Shown piece by piece: positions 16,462 to 26,500 of a DNA stretch of 45,371 nt. The position numbers were made by a program, and so were the translations under genes. The notes below the pieces were generated by a model. The model did no database searches, was not told the origin of the DNA, and saw only the letters and a program-made list of their open reading frames with translations. Every line of letters begins with the position of its first letter. The stretch's first letter is position 1. The stretch covers positions 1-45,371 of the forward strand of contig CAMCZO010000009.1 of NCBI GenBank assembly GCA_945887955.1. The letters run 5' to 3'. The DNA comes from Chitinophaga pinensis (lineage in GTDB: Bacteria; Bacteroidota; Bacteroidia; B-17B0; Aurantibacillaceae).

Positions 16462-16539
16462 TTATACCAGATAATTAAAATAAATACGTTTAAAAAATTG
16501 CGGAACTGCCTGAACATTTTCTGATCCTCTCGAGTAGGC
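16462..16539 (-). pseudogene. coding relic, copy 2 of the A-Y-S-x-G-x-E-N-V fragment
   Basis: Twenty-five codons, A-Y-S-R-G-S-E-N-V through a stop, with no start codon. It aligns with the fragment at 12866-12955 at A-Y-S-x-G-x-E-N-V and Q-F-x-K-x-x-Y. See the paired repeat entries. Confidence 0.35.
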
Positions 16540-16540
16540 T
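16494..16540. repeat. diverged direct repeat, copy 2
   Basis: Pairs with 12910-12956 (34 of 47 positions identical, ungapped). It lies about 85 bases before the restriction-modification gene. Confidence 0.5.
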
Positions 16541-16623
16541 TTTATTTTTATTCAGTATAGTGTACAATTTATTTTAATTTTTAAATGTTATATTTAAATT
16601 TCTAATTAAGTATTTCAATTTAT

Positions 16624-19600
16624 ATGTCCATATTTCAAAAATCGATAGTTAAAAAACATATAAGTTCCGAAAACCCAGAAGTTCTTAAATCAAAATGGAA
16701 TTTATTTACTTCCTATTTTCATAATGCAACTATTCAAGAAAATATTCACAATTCAAAAGAAGAGCAGTTTCAAGAAGGTTTTTTAAGAGAATTATTTGTT
16801 AAGGTTTTAGGCTATACTTTAAATCCTGAACCCAATTTTAATTTAACTACCGAATACAAGAATATTAAGGATAGCAAAAAGGCAGATGGTGCAATTATTA
16901 TTAATAACACGGTAACAGCTGTAATCGAATTAAAAGGCACAGCTACAACTGATTTAGGAAAGGTAGAAAGCCAGGCCTTTAATTATAAAAATAATCAACA
17001 TCAATGCCTTTATGTTATTACATCTAATTTCGAAAAGCTTCGTTTTTATATTGATAATGCCATAGAGCATATTGAGTTTAATTTATTTAAATTAACGGAA
17101 GAAGAATTTCAATTACTCTATTTGTGTTTGGCATTTAAGAACATCGAAAACAATGTTCCAAAAAACATAAAAGACGAATCGGTAAGCCAAGAAGATGTTA
17201 TTACCAAAAAACTGTATAACAATTACTCTTTATTTAAAAGAGAGTTGCATCACAATTTAGTGGCTTTAAATCCTGGTAACGATCCGTTGGAGCTGTTTCA
17301 GAAATCACAAAAATTATTAGACCGTTTTTTATTTATATTTTTTGCCGAAGACCGGGGCTTATTACCCACCAATTTAATTTTCAGAATTAATAAAGAGTGG
17401 CAACAGTTAAGAGAAATGCGTATTGAAGTTTCGCTATACGACCGTTACAAAATATATTTTAGCGATTTAAATGTAGGCGCAAAAGTTTCCTTACCGGCCT
17501 TTAGTCAAACGGCATCTAATAAAAAAGAAGAATTTCAAATTTACGCATACAATGGTGGCTTGTTTAAAGAAGATGATGAATTAAATACTTTAAAAATTGA
17601 TGATGAATTATTGTTTAAACATACCGAAAAATTAAGTAATTACGATTTTGCCAGCGAAGTTGATGTAAACATATTAGGGCATATTTTCGAAAACTCATTA
17701 AATGAGTTAGATGAAATAAAGGCACAAATTGAAGGGCAAGAAATTGATAAAACAAAAACTAAACGAAAAAAAGACGGTGTTTTTTACACACCTAAATACA
17801 TAACCAAATATATTGTAGATAATACGGTTGGTAAATTGTGTACTGATAAAAAATTTGAGTTTAAAATTATAGAAGAAGAATACATTACTGATAAAAAACG
17901 AAACAAAGCAACCATACAAAACTTAGCTGCTAAATTAAGCGACTACCGTAATTGGTTACTGCAAATAACCATCTGCGACCCTGCTTGTGGCTCGGGAGCA
18001 TTTTTAAACCAGGCTTTAGATTTTTTAATAAACGAACACCAATACATTGACGAGTTACAAGCAAAATTATTTGGTGATGCTATAGTAATGAGTGATGTTG
18101 AGCAAAGTATTTTAGAGCACAATATTTTTGGTGTAGATATAAACGAAGAAAGTGTTGAAATAGCAAAGCTTTCTTTATGGTTACGCACAGCTCAACCAAA
18201 CCGTAAATTAAACGATTTAAATAGCAATATTAAGTGCGGCAACTCTTTAATTGATGATGTTGCTGTTGCAGGAGATAAAGCATTTAATTGGAAAAATGAA
18301 TTTAAAGAAGTGTTTGAAAACGGAGGTTTTGATGTCATTATAGGAAATCCTCCATATGTAAGCCATGATAGGATAGAAAATAAAGATTTTTTGAAAAACA
18401 AATACATTTCTTATAGCCCTTTTGGGGATTTATATATTTTCTTTTATGAATTATCATTGAACATACTTAATAATGATGGCATTAGTTCTTTAATAACTTC
18501 AAATTCATTTTTAAAAGCTGAATATGGTAAACCTTTGAGAAAATTGATTATTTCAGAAACTAATATTCAACAAATAATTAATATAGAAAACACCCAAATT
18601 TTTTCTGATGCAACAGTTAATACTGTTATTCTAACTTTTTCAAAAAACAAAGCGAATACAAACAAAGCATTAATAGTAAATAGCGAGTTTAATGTAATTG
18701 ACTTTAATGATTTTATTAATAGAAATTCTTACGAATATGCACAAACTGATTTTGATGTGTTATCTTGGAACTTAATCAAACCAGCTGTATTAAAAACAAG
18801 AAATAAAATAAAAGGAAATAATAAAACATTAGAGGATTATAATACAAAAATCAGATTAGGCATTGCAACTGGCGATAATAACGCATTTATAATCGATGAA
18901 GAAAAGAAAAAAGATTTTATAAATTTAGATGCAAAAAATCATGAAATAATAAAACCTTTATTAAGAGGTCGAGACATTGATAGATACAATTATACTTTTC
19001 CCAATTTATATGTTTTATTAACAAAAAACGGCATTAATGTAGAAAATGAATATCCAATTATCTATGATTATTTGGATAGTTTTGGCGAAGGCTTTAAAAA
19101 AAGAGGAGCAAAAGGTCAACACTGGACAAATTTAAGAGCTTGTTCGTTTTTTGAAGACTTTAAAGAGGAAAAAATAGTTTGGATTGAACTAACTGATATT
19201 GGTAGATTTTCACTTTGTACTGATGAAATATATCTTCTTAACAGTGCCTATTTTTTAATTCCACCGAAAGAGCTAAACATAAAGTTTTTACTTTCAATTT
19301 TAAATTCTAAAGTAATTAAATTCTATTTAAAACAAATTGCAAATACAAGCGGAGTTGGCACAACAAGGTGGATTAATAATTACGTAAAAGATTTTCCGAT
19401 ACCTGAGATAAATATTTCAGTACAGCAGGATTTTATAACAGAATCCGAAAAGATGATTTCATTTACGGAATATTTTAAAGAACAATCACAAAAGTTTCAA
19501 AGAACGCTACAACGTAAATTTGAGCTGCAAGATTTACCAAAAAAATTAGAAGAGTGGTATTTACTTTCGTATTCTGATTTTATTAAAGAATTAGCTAAAA

Positions 19601-19779
19601 AGAAAATTAAATTGAGTTTAGCAGAAGAAGCAGAATGGGAAGAGTATTTTAATTCAGAAGCAAAAAAAACATTGGAGTTAAAAAATACAATTGATGCAAC
19701 GGATAAAGAAATAGACCAACTAGTTTACAAACTATATGATTTAACGGAGGAAGAAATCGCCATTGTAGAAAAAGTTTAA
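16624..19779 (+). CDS. type IIG restriction-modification enzyme (Eco57I-like)
   Basis: 1051 residues combining nuclease, adenine methyltransferase and target recognition in one chain. A PD-(D/E)xK nuclease site is visible as Asp88, then Glu102-x-Lys104 in V-I-E-L-K-G. The methyltransferase has the AdoMet motif D-P-A-C-G-S-G at 452-458 and the catalytic N-P-P-Y at 575-578, the pattern of N6-adenine methylases. The C-terminal third (about 700-1000) is a TaqI/Eco57I-type recognition domain with L-L-R-G-R-D-I-D-R-Y. It would methylate host sites and cut unmodified DNA such as phage DNA. No separate methylase, specificity or nuclease gene adjoins it, so it is a stand-alone system. The gene looks intact. 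Sequence specificity cannot be read off. Confidence 0.93.
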   Translation: MSIFQKSIVKKHISSENPEVLKSKWNLFTSYFHNATIQENIHNSKEEQFQEGFLRELFVKVLGYTLNPEPNFNLTTEYKNIKDSKKADGAIIINNTVTAVIELKGTATTDLGKVESQAFNYKNNQHQCLYVITSNFEKLRFYIDNAIEHIEFNLFKLTEEEFQLLYLCLAFKNIENNVPKNIKDESVSQEDVITKKLYNNYSLFKRELHHNLVALNPGNDPLELFQKSQKLLDRFLFIFFAEDRGLLPTNLIFRINKEWQQLREMRIEVSLYDRYKIYFSDLNVGAKVSLPAFSQTASNKKEEFQIYAYNGGLFKEDDELNTLKIDDELLFKHTEKLSNYDFASEVDVNILGHIFENSLNELDEIKAQIEGQEIDKTKTKRKKDGVFYTPKYITKYIVDNTVGKLCTDKKFEFKIIEEEYITDKKRNKATIQNLAAKLSDYRNWLLQITICDPACGSGAFLNQALDFLINEHQYIDELQAKLFGDAIVMSDVEQSILEHNIFGVDINEESVEIAKLSLWLRTAQPNRKLNDLNSNIKCGNSLIDDVAVAGDKAFNWKNEFKEVFENGGFDVIIGNPPYVSHDRIENKDFLKNKYISYSPFGDLYIFFYELSLNILNNDGISSLITSNSFLKAEYGKPLRKLIISETNIQQIINIENTQIFSDATVNTVILTFSKNKANTNKALIVNSEFNVIDFNDFINRNSYEYAQTDFDVLSWNLIKPAVLKTRNKIKGNNKTLEDYNTKIRLGIATGDNNAFIIDEEKKKDFINLDAKNHEIIKPLLRGRDIDRYNYTFPNLYVLLTKNGINVENEYPIIYDYLDSFGEGFKKRGAKGQHWTNLRACSFFEDFKEEKIVWIELTDIGRFSLCTDEIYLLNSAYFLIPPKELNIKFLLSILNSKVIKFYLKQIANTSGVGTTRWINNYVKDFPIPEINISVQQDFITESEKMISFTEYFKEQSQKFQRTLQRKFELQDLPKKLEEWYLLSYSDFIKELAKKKIKLSLAEEAEWEEYFNSEAKKTLELKNTIDATDKEIDQLVYKLYDLTEEEIAIVEKV

Positions 19780-19815
19780 ATGGCAATTCGCAAATTCAAT
19801 AAATAAAACTAAAAA

Positions 19816-19823
19816 TACATTTG
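19816..19823 (+). promoter_or_regulatory. possible -7 element before the L,D-transpeptidase gene
   Basis: TACATTTG, a full match to TAnnTTTG, 81 bases before the ATG at 19905. No TTG is at the expected -33 distance. Confidence 0.3.
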
Positions 19824-19904
19824 CAAATTAAAATTGTTGAGGGGAATTAATTTTTAATACAAAAAAGTAGAAATGGAAAACTAAAACAAAAAAAACAAGT
19901 TGCT

Positions 19905-20417
19905 ATGAGAAAAAGTACAATATTTTGGCTATCAATATTAATTGTTTTTTTAGGTTTGATCGTTTATTACTTTTATCCTGAAAGCAAACTAAAAGATGAT
20001 CAAAAAGCTGACAAAATCATAATTAATAAATCTAATCACGAACTTTTACTTTATTACAAAGAAGAGTTAATTGCTACCTACAAAGTTTCGCTTGGCAGAA
20101 ATGGATTAAATAAAAAAACAAAGCCAGGCGATTGGTTAACTCCTGAGGGTTGTTTTAAAGGCAAAAAAAGGAGCCAAACTATATATCAAAAAGCAATTGC
20201 AGTTGGAGAATGGGGGGATTGTTGCGGTGTGCTAATCCATGGTCTGGGAAATGGATATAGCCCTGAGATTTTTCATGTAAAGATTATCATGGGCCGTTTC
20301 AAAAGGTTTCATAGATGGTATGATTGGACAAAAGGGTGCATCGCCCTTACAAATGACGAAATAGATGAAATTTATAGGGCGGTTAATAACAATGTGATAA
20401 TTGAAATTAACCCTTAA
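19905..20417 (+). CDS. L,D-transpeptidase family (YkuD-fold) protein
   Basis: 170 residues with an N-terminal membrane anchor or signal segment (residues 5-24) and then a YkuD domain. His112 in L-I-H-G-L-G and Cys145 in D-W-T-K-G-C-I-A-L-T-N are the expected catalytic pair. The D-W-T-x-G-C-I-A form of the motif is usual in the YafK-like subgroup rather than the S-x-G-C-x-R of classical Ldt enzymes. P-G-D-W-L-T-P-E-G is the family's central motif. It would form or cut 3-3 peptidoglycan cross-links or attach proteins to the wall, in the periplasm. It stands alone, converging with the helicase gene across about 110 bases in which I see no other feature. Confidence 0.88.
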   Translation: MRKSTIFWLSILIVFLGLIVYYFYPESKLKDDQKADKIIINKSNHELLLYYKEELIATYKVSLGRNGLNKKTKPGDWLTPEGCFKGKKRSQTIYQKAIAVGEWGDCCGVLIHGLGNGYSPEIFHVKIIMGRFKRFHRWYDWTKGCIALTNDEIDEIYRAVNNNVIIEINP

Positions 20418-20526
20418 CGCAGTCGACAGAAGAAAAGCAGCCTATCATAGCTCCTAAAAGAAATTGGCGGTTTAGTTCTACGTATGAAAGATTATCTTAT
20501 ATTAGAATCTGTGTTCTTCCCTTTTT

Positions 20527-21663
20527 TTAGAACAAATCAATACCTTCGCTATCAATCATGGTTACCCATTTACCCATTTTTTTTTGAATTATTTTAAAAT
20601 GGTGTTGGTCGTCGGGGCTAATAAAAGAAATTGCTTCGCCTGGAGACTCGGCTCGACCTGTTCTTCCAATTCTGTGAATATAATCTTTTGGTGACCTTGG
20701 TAATTCGTAATTAATTACATGAGGTAAATTTTTTATGTCAATACCTCTTGCCATTAAATCGGTAGCAACTAAAACACGCAACTTACCTGATTTAAATTTA
20801 CTCAAGGCCTCAGTTCGCGCACCTTGACTTTTTTTGCTGTGGATAGCCATGGCATCAATTCCGTTTTTACGCAATTTATCAGAAATATTATCTGCTTTAT
20901 AAACCGAGGAAGCAAAAACCAATACCTGTTTAATATTTTTTTGCCTAATGAGGTAGCGCAAAAGTGGTCCTTTATTTTCTTCAGAAACAAAATAACCTAT
21001 TTGAGAAATTAGATTGATGTTAAGAATTTCTTCTTCAATTTTTATAACTAAAGGTTTTCGTAATAATACTTGATTGATGTTATTTACATCATCACTTAAG
21101 GTAGCCGAAAACAAAAGGTTTTGACGCTTTATAGGAAGTAAAGCAAAAATCTTATTCATTTCTTCGGCAAAACCTAAATTAAGCATCTTATCTGCTTCAT
21201 CAAGAACCAAAGTATCTATTTGAGATAAATGAACAGCATTAGAATCTATAAGTTCTAACAACCTACCAGGCGTTGCTACTAAAACGTTTACACCTTGCAT
21301 CCCCATTAGTTGAGGATTGATAGAAACGCCTCCATATACAGCCATCGTTTTTATTTTTTGAGGCAAATATTTTGAAAAAATATTAAAAACTTCGCCAACC
21401 TGAACTGATAATTCGCGTGTAGGAACTAAAACTAAAACATTTACATGTCTATTTTTAGTAGACGTATTACCTTGAAGATTCATTAAAATAGGTAAGACAT
21501 ATCCTGCGGTTTTTCCAGATCCAGTAGGTGCAATCCCCAAAACATCTTTTCTATTTAAAATAGCTGGTATAGCTTGAATTTGAATTGGAAACGGGGCTTG
21601 ATACTTTTGATCAGATAATGCAATTAATAAAGAAGGTGATAATCCAAGAGAAGTAAAAGGCAT
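20527..21663 (-). CDS. DEAD-box RNA helicase (RhlE-like)
   Basis: 378 residues with both RecA-like domains complete. Motifs: A-P-T-G-S-G-K-T (45-52), P-T-R-E-L (81-85), T-P-G-R (131-134), D-E-A-D (155-158), S-A-T (186-188), A-T-D-L-M-A-R-G-I-D, and H-R-I-G-R-T-G-R near 335. There is almost no C-terminal extension, so it lacks the basic tail many RhlE proteins use for RNA targeting. It would unwind structured RNA in ribosome assembly or RNA decay. It is the last gene after the SPFH and ribbon-helix-helix genes, 43 bases behind the latter, and probably shares their promoter. Confidence 0.95.
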   Translation of the reverse strand: MPFTSLGLSPSLLIALSDQKYQAPFPIQIQAIPAILNRKDVLGIAPTGSGKTAGYVLPILMNLQGNTSTKNRHVNVLVLVPTRELSVQVGEVFNIFSKYLPQKIKTMAVYGGVSINPQLMGMQGVNVLVATPGRLLELIDSNAVHLSQIDTLVLDEADKMLNLGFAEEMNKIFALLPIKRQNLLFSATLSDDVNNINQVLLRKPLVIKIEEEILNINLISQIGYFVSEENKGPLLRYLIRQKNIKQVLVFASSVYKADNISDKLRKNGIDAMAIHSKKSQGARTEALSKFKSGKLRVLVATDLMARGIDIKNLPHVINYELPRSPKDYIHRIGRTGRAESPGEAISFISPDDQHHFKIIQKKMGKWVTMIDSEGIDLF

Positions 21664-21706
21664 GATTTAAAATAAAAAATTATTACGTTTATTACAATTA
21701 ACAAAC

Positions 21707-21880
21707 TTAATTTAATTTATTTTTAAAATTAGATTTATTTTTTTTATTTTCAGTAATTGCTTTCTGAAGTAAGTATTCTATTTGTCCATTTATACTTCTA
21801 AATTCATCATCGGCCCATTTTTGAAGAATAGAAAGTATTTCAGGATTTACCCTTAATACAAATGGTTTTTTTTTAATCAT
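21707..21880 (-). CDS. small Arc-type ribbon-helix-helix protein (57 aa)
   Basis: 57 residues: K-K-K-P-F-V-L-R-V-N-P-E-I-L-S-I-L-Q-K-W forms a beta strand followed by a first helix. E-F-R-S-I-N-G-Q-I-E-Y-L-L-Q-K-A-I forms the second helix, the layout of Arc/MetJ-type DNA-binding domains. The N-G-Q-I-E-x-L-L segment is the typical conserved part. It starts 3 bases after the SPFH stop codon and is followed by the helicase gene, so it is embedded in their operon. From memory the SPFH plus Arc-like pair is recurrent in Bacteroidota. It may bind operator DNA as a dimer; target unknown. Confidence 0.85.
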   Translation of the reverse strand: MIKKKPFVLRVNPEILSILQKWADDEFRSINGQIEYLLQKAITENKKNKSNFKNKLN

Positions 21881-21883
21881 AAA

Positions 21884-22738
21884 TTAATGATGCAAAGTAC
21901 CGGTATTAACAACAGGATTAACTTCTTTATCGCCACACAACACCACTAATAAATTGCTAACCATTGCAGCTTTACGTTCTTCATCTAAATGAACAATTTC
22001 GCGTTCAGATAATTTAGCTAAAGCCATTTCAACCATTCCAACAGCACCCTCAACAATTAATCTTCTTGCGGCAACAACAGCAGTAGCTTGTTGGCGACGC
22101 AACATGGCCCCAGCAATTTCTTGAGCATATGCTAGATGGCTTATTCGAGCTTCAATAACTTTTATTCCAGCAGGAGCTAGTCGCTCATTTAATTCATTTT
22201 CTAATAAAATATTTACTTTTTCGGCCCCACCTCTTAAAGTTATATCAGCGTTTTCTTCTTCAAAATTATCATAAGGACAAATGCCTGCTAAATGTCTAAC
22301 CGCTGCCTCGCTCTGAATATTAACATACTTATTATAATCGTCTACTTCAAAAATTGCTTTTGCAGTATCTTCAACTTGCCAAACAATAACAGCAGCAATT
22401 TCAACCGGATTTCCAATTTTATCGTTTACTTTTAGCGACTGTCCGTTTAAATTTCTTGCCTTTAGCGAAATCAATGTTCTTAAATAAAAAGGATTGATCC
22501 AATGAAAACCACTATCTTTTATTGTTCCAGAATAATTACCAAATAAAACCAAAACAATGGCTTCGTTTGGATTTATAATGATAAAGCCCTTTATAATAAA
22601 TAAAGAAACTAATATTAAAGTAATAGGTAAAAATTGCCAATTAATGACAAATAAATAAGAACTTAAGGCGATTAAACTTAGTGTTATTGCCAAAATACTA
22701 AAACCAGAAATTGGCTTAAGAGTGCTTTCTTTTATCAT
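21884..22738 (-). CDS. SPFH (band 7) domain membrane protein
   Basis: 284 residues. Two hydrophobic segments at residues ~12-50 anchor it in the membrane. A band-7/SPFH domain follows (N-P-N-E-A-I-V-L-V-L-F-G, D-S-G-F-H-W-I-N-P-F, and the conserved I-K-V-I-E-A-R-I-S-H-L-A-Y-A). The C-terminal part, rich in alanine, arginine and glutamate (E-I-A-G-A-M-L-R-R-Q-Q-A), is the usual helical oligomerisation region. Such proteins assemble into large ring-like membrane complexes that organise microdomains or control FtsH-type proteases. It is first in an operon with the RHH protein and the DEAD helicase, behind a well-formed promoter at 22771-22801. Confidence 0.93.
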   Translation of the reverse strand: MIKESTLKPISGFSILAITLSLIALSSYLFVINWQFLPITLILVSLFIIKGFIIINPNEAIVLVLFGNYSGTIKDSGFHWINPFYLRTLISLKARNLNGQSLKVNDKIGNPVEIAAVIVWQVEDTAKAIFEVDDYNKYVNIQSEAAVRHLAGICPYDNFEEENADITLRGGAEKVNILLENELNERLAPAGIKVIEARISHLAYAQEIAGAMLRRQQATAVVAARRLIVEGAVGMVEMALAKLSEREIVHLDEERKAAMVSNLLVVLCGDKEVNPVVNTGTLHH

Positions 22739-22770
22739 ATTTTATTTTTTTTGATATTAAATTGATATCA

Positions 22771-22801
22771 CAAATGTAAGGTATTAAGTAATTAAAACAA
22801 A
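22771..22801 (-). promoter_or_regulatory. Bacteroidota promoter of the SPFH-RHH-helicase operon
   Basis: On the minus strand TTTG (22801-22798) is followed after exactly 19 bases by TACATTTG (22778-22771), a full match in sequence and spacing. Transcription should start near 22764, leaving a leader of about 25 bases before the ATG at 22738. Confidence 0.7.
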
Positions 22802-22849
22802 AAATATAATTTATTATTTAATAGCCAACATATTAAATATATTTACAAA

Positions 22850-23545
22850 ATGAAGATAGATAAATATATTGCCTATTCGGGATATAGTTCAAGACGAAAA
22901 GCTTGTGATTTGATTGATGAAAAAAGAGTTGTTGTAAATGGAAAAATAGCCACTTTTAGTACTAAAATTAAAGAGGATGATGTTGTTTTAATTGATGGTG
23001 AATTATTAAAAATAAAACCGTTTTTACCAACATTTATTGTTTACAATAAACCAAAAGGAATTATTTGTACAACCGAAAAAATTTCGGGGAATATAATAGA
23101 CACAATTAATCATCCACAAAAAATATATCCTATTGGCAGATTAGATAAGGATTCTGAAGGATTAATTTTATTAACCAATCAAGGTGAATTAATTGATAAA
23201 ATTGCTAATGCAGCTCATGGTCACGAAAAAGAATACATAGTTACTTTAAACTTTCCGGTGAGGCAGCAATTTATTAATGACATTACGGATGGAATTAAAA
23301 TACATGGAGAAATTACAAAACCTTGTAAAGCATTTATTGAACCAAACACTAAACGAATTTTTAGAATTATACTCACGCAAGGATTAAATCGGCAAATTAG
23401 GCGGATGTGCAATGCATTTGATTATCAAGTATTAAAACTTCAACGCATTAGAGTAATGAATATTTCTTTAGATAAATTAAAGATTGGTGAATGGCGCGAT
23501 TTAACTGAAAATGAAGTTAAACAAATAATGTCGCAACTAAATTAA
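22850..23545 (+). CDS. rluF: 23S rRNA pseudouridine synthase, RluF type
   Basis: 231 residues: an S4 RNA-binding domain (residues 1-55, with S-S-R-R-K-A-C-D-L-I) followed by the RsuA/RluB-type catalytic domain. The catalytic Asp99 is in I-G-R-L-D-K-D-S-E-G-L. H-E-K-E-Y and L-T-Q-G-L-N-R-Q-I-R-R-M-C follow. The H-E-K-E-Y block and the length point to RluF (U2604 of 23S rRNA in E. coli) rather than RluB or RsuA. It is divergent from the SPFH operon and 34 bases ahead of the peptidase-barrel gene, with which it may be co-transcribed. Confidence 0.9.
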   Translation: MKIDKYIAYSGYSSRRKACDLIDEKRVVVNGKIATFSTKIKEDDVVLIDGELLKIKPFLPTFIVYNKPKGIICTTEKISGNIIDTINHPQKIYPIGRLDKDSEGLILLTNQGELIDKIANAAHGHEKEYIVTLNFPVRQQFINDITDGIKIHGEITKPCKAFIEPNTKRIFRIILTQGLNRQIRRMCNAFDYQVLKLQRIRVMNISLDKLKIGEWRDLTENEVKQIMSQLN

Positions 23546-23579
23546 TTTTATTTTTATTAAAACTAATAAATTACATAAA

Positions 23580-26500
23580 ATGGTTTTTTTTATTTATAAA
23601 AAACATTCGTTAAAATGTTTTGGACTTTTTTTTATGTTGTTTCAATTTATTGGTCAATCGCAAAATGAATTTGTTGATTACCGGTCTGTTACAAACCCAC
23701 TTTATTGGAAAAACAGAAAACCAATTGAAGGATATTGGCAGCAAGATGTTCATTACTTGATAAAAGCCGAATTAAACGATAGTGCTGATGTTGTGAGTGG
23801 AACCGAAGAACTAATTTATTGGAATAATTCTCCCTACACCATATCGTTTGTATATTTTAATTTATATAACAATGCGCAAACAAAAGATTCGTATACATCC
23901 AATCTTTATAAAAACAATGGTTATAATTTAAAATACGGAAAATACCGATCGAAGAATTTGGGGACAGTAGTTGAGTCGATTAAAATAAATGGCCAGGATT
24001 TAAAAACAGAATTAGACAATACCATTTTAAAAGTTTATTTAAATAAACCATTAAATTCAGGCGAATCAATAACCGTTGATCTTAATTTCAAAACCTATTT
24101 TGATCAAGAAGCCATCAGAAATAGAATGAAATTATTTAATTCATTCGGTAAAAAACATTTTGATATTGTGCATTGGTATCCGAGAATATCAGTAATTGAC
24201 CAAAAATTTGGATGGACAACAGATCAACACATGGATCACGAATTTTATGGTGACTTTGGTTCTTATCACGTTGAAATGACTTTACCAAACGATTATATTG
24301 CAGATGCAACAGGTGTTTTAATTAATGAAAAGGAAGTGTTACCCGATACACTAAGAAAAAAATTAGACATTCGTAATTTTGCTCAAAAACAATATAATTC
24401 TCCACCATCAACTATTATAAAAAAAGACGGCACCAAAAAAACTTGGAAATTTTCAGCTATTAATGTTCATGATTTTGCCTTAACAACTGATCCTAACTAC
24501 CGAATAGGAGAAACAAATTGGAATGGCGTGAGATGCATTGCATTAGTTCAAGAACCTCATGCAGCGGCCTGGCAAAATACCTCTAATTTTATTGGAAAAG
24601 TATTAGAAACAAATTCATACAATATTGGGCCTTACCATCATCCCAAAATGATTGTAGCCGATGCGCAAGATGGCATGGAATATCCAATGCTTACCTTATG
24701 TGGAGGTGTTGATCCAGATTACCGATCGTTATTAATTCATGAAATGACTCATAATTGGTTTCAAGGCATGCTTGGCACAAACGAAACATACAGAGCATTT
24801 ATGGATGAAGGATTTACACAATTTTATACTGCAGATACTTATCAATTTATAGATGGTCCCATACATAATATGCCTGAATTGAAAAATAATTATTTTAATC
24901 GATTTACACAACATAATCGAATAATTGATGAGGAAATATATAGCTCATTTTATAATAATGTGGTTACTAAAAACGAAGAAGTTGCATTAAACACTCATGC
25001 CGATGATTTTAACGGCGCAATTCGTCACGGTGGTGGTTACGGTCAATCATACACTAAAATGGCAGCAATGTTAAAAAATATGGAATATGTGTTAGGTCGT
25101 TTTTTATTTGATAAAGCCATGCAGCATTATTTTAATCAATGGAAATTTGCACACCCCTACCCTGAAGATTTTAGAAATTCGATTATTCAATTTACTGGGG
25201 TTGATTTAAATTGGTTTTTTGATCAATGGCTGGAAACTACAAAAACAATTGATTATAAAATTGGAAAAATTAAACACTTAAAAAATGGAGTTTATGAACT
25301 AAATTTTAAACGAAAAGGAGGCATGCAAATGCCAATTGATTTTTCGGTAGTTGATAAAAACGATTCGGCACACCATTTTTATATTCCAAATACCTGGTTT
25401 GAAAAAAAAAGTATAGCAACAACTTTGCCTCGGTGGATTGGCTGGGGGCCAAAACTAAAAACGACTTACACTGCAACAGTAAATATTGGTGCGCCAATAA
25501 AAAATGTAATTATTGACCCCTCTTTTAGATTAGCAGATGTGGATATGACCAATAATGTGAAACAGGGGAAATTTAAATTACGTTTTGATTCTAAAGTATA
25601 CAATGCACCTAATTGGAAAAAATATGACATGAGAATTCGTCCAAGTTTTTGGTACAACGGTTTTGATGGATTAAAAACAGGTATTATGTTAAGCGGCGAC
25701 TATTTAATGTCTAAACATATATTTGAATTAGGTATTTGGGTAAGTTCTGGAATAGGACAATCAGATTTAGGATCAGATATTGCTATAAGTCAATTTAACA
25801 CCTTATCATTTAATTTAGATTATAAAAATTCGCTTCATAAATACATAAAAAAATCAAATGTTTATTTACAATTAAAATCTTTAGATGGGCTCGATGGGTT
25901 TACATTGGGTTTTGAAAAGAAAAGTAATAACGACCGAACCAAAATATATAGTCACATTAAAGCGATGTTAAGAGATATGCCTCAAGACACGGTGTATTTA
26001 ATAAATAATAAAGAATGGGGATATAGAAAACTTAATAGTGCAATTCATATTGGTATAGAACACAGCTATCGTTATAATAAAGGAGCTGGCATTCTTTTAT
26101 TTAATTTGAGAGCTTCAGCATTTACTAAAAGCTATGATTTTTCAGCTGCAACATTAACTCATATAAATAAACAAGAACTAGGTAATTTGGTTATTAATAC
26201 CCGGATGTTTTCACAAATAGGTTTTGGAAGTAAATTGCCTTCTGAATCAATGTTATTTGTTTCAGGTGCAAATAATGAAGATTTAATGAATAATAAATAT
26301 ACCCGATCAATGGGTTTTATTCCAACTAAATGGGGAAACTATTCTTATTTAACAAATCATTTTACAGCTGGTGGCGGTTTGGGATTGAGAGGATACTCTG
26401 GGTATTTATTAGCTGAAAAAAATAGTGATGGAACAATAAAATTTAATTATAAAGGTATAACAGGATTATCAATTAATACTGAAATTGAGTTTGGAAAATT

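Larger units (their letters stand above)
16104..16623. other. intergenic region with eroded coding fragments
   Basis: 520 bases without an intact gene, between the phosphatase-like gene and the type IIG restriction-modification gene. It holds a possible -7 element for the former, two start-less open stretches (16174-16281 minus; 16257-16433 plus) and the second copy of the diverged repeat with its coding fragment (16462-16540). Confidence 0.5.

Noticed and set aside
12910..16540. The paired 47-base repeat as attachment sites of an integrated element
   Set aside because: Only 72% identity, no integrase or recombinase between the copies, and the repeat reads as a decayed coding sequence.
20331..20345. 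T-K-G-C-I-A-L in place of the classical S-x-G-C-x-R motif, first taken as an inactivated L,D-transpeptidase
   Set aside because: The D-W-T-x-G-C-I-A form is normal for the YafK-like subgroup, and both His112 and Cys145 are present.
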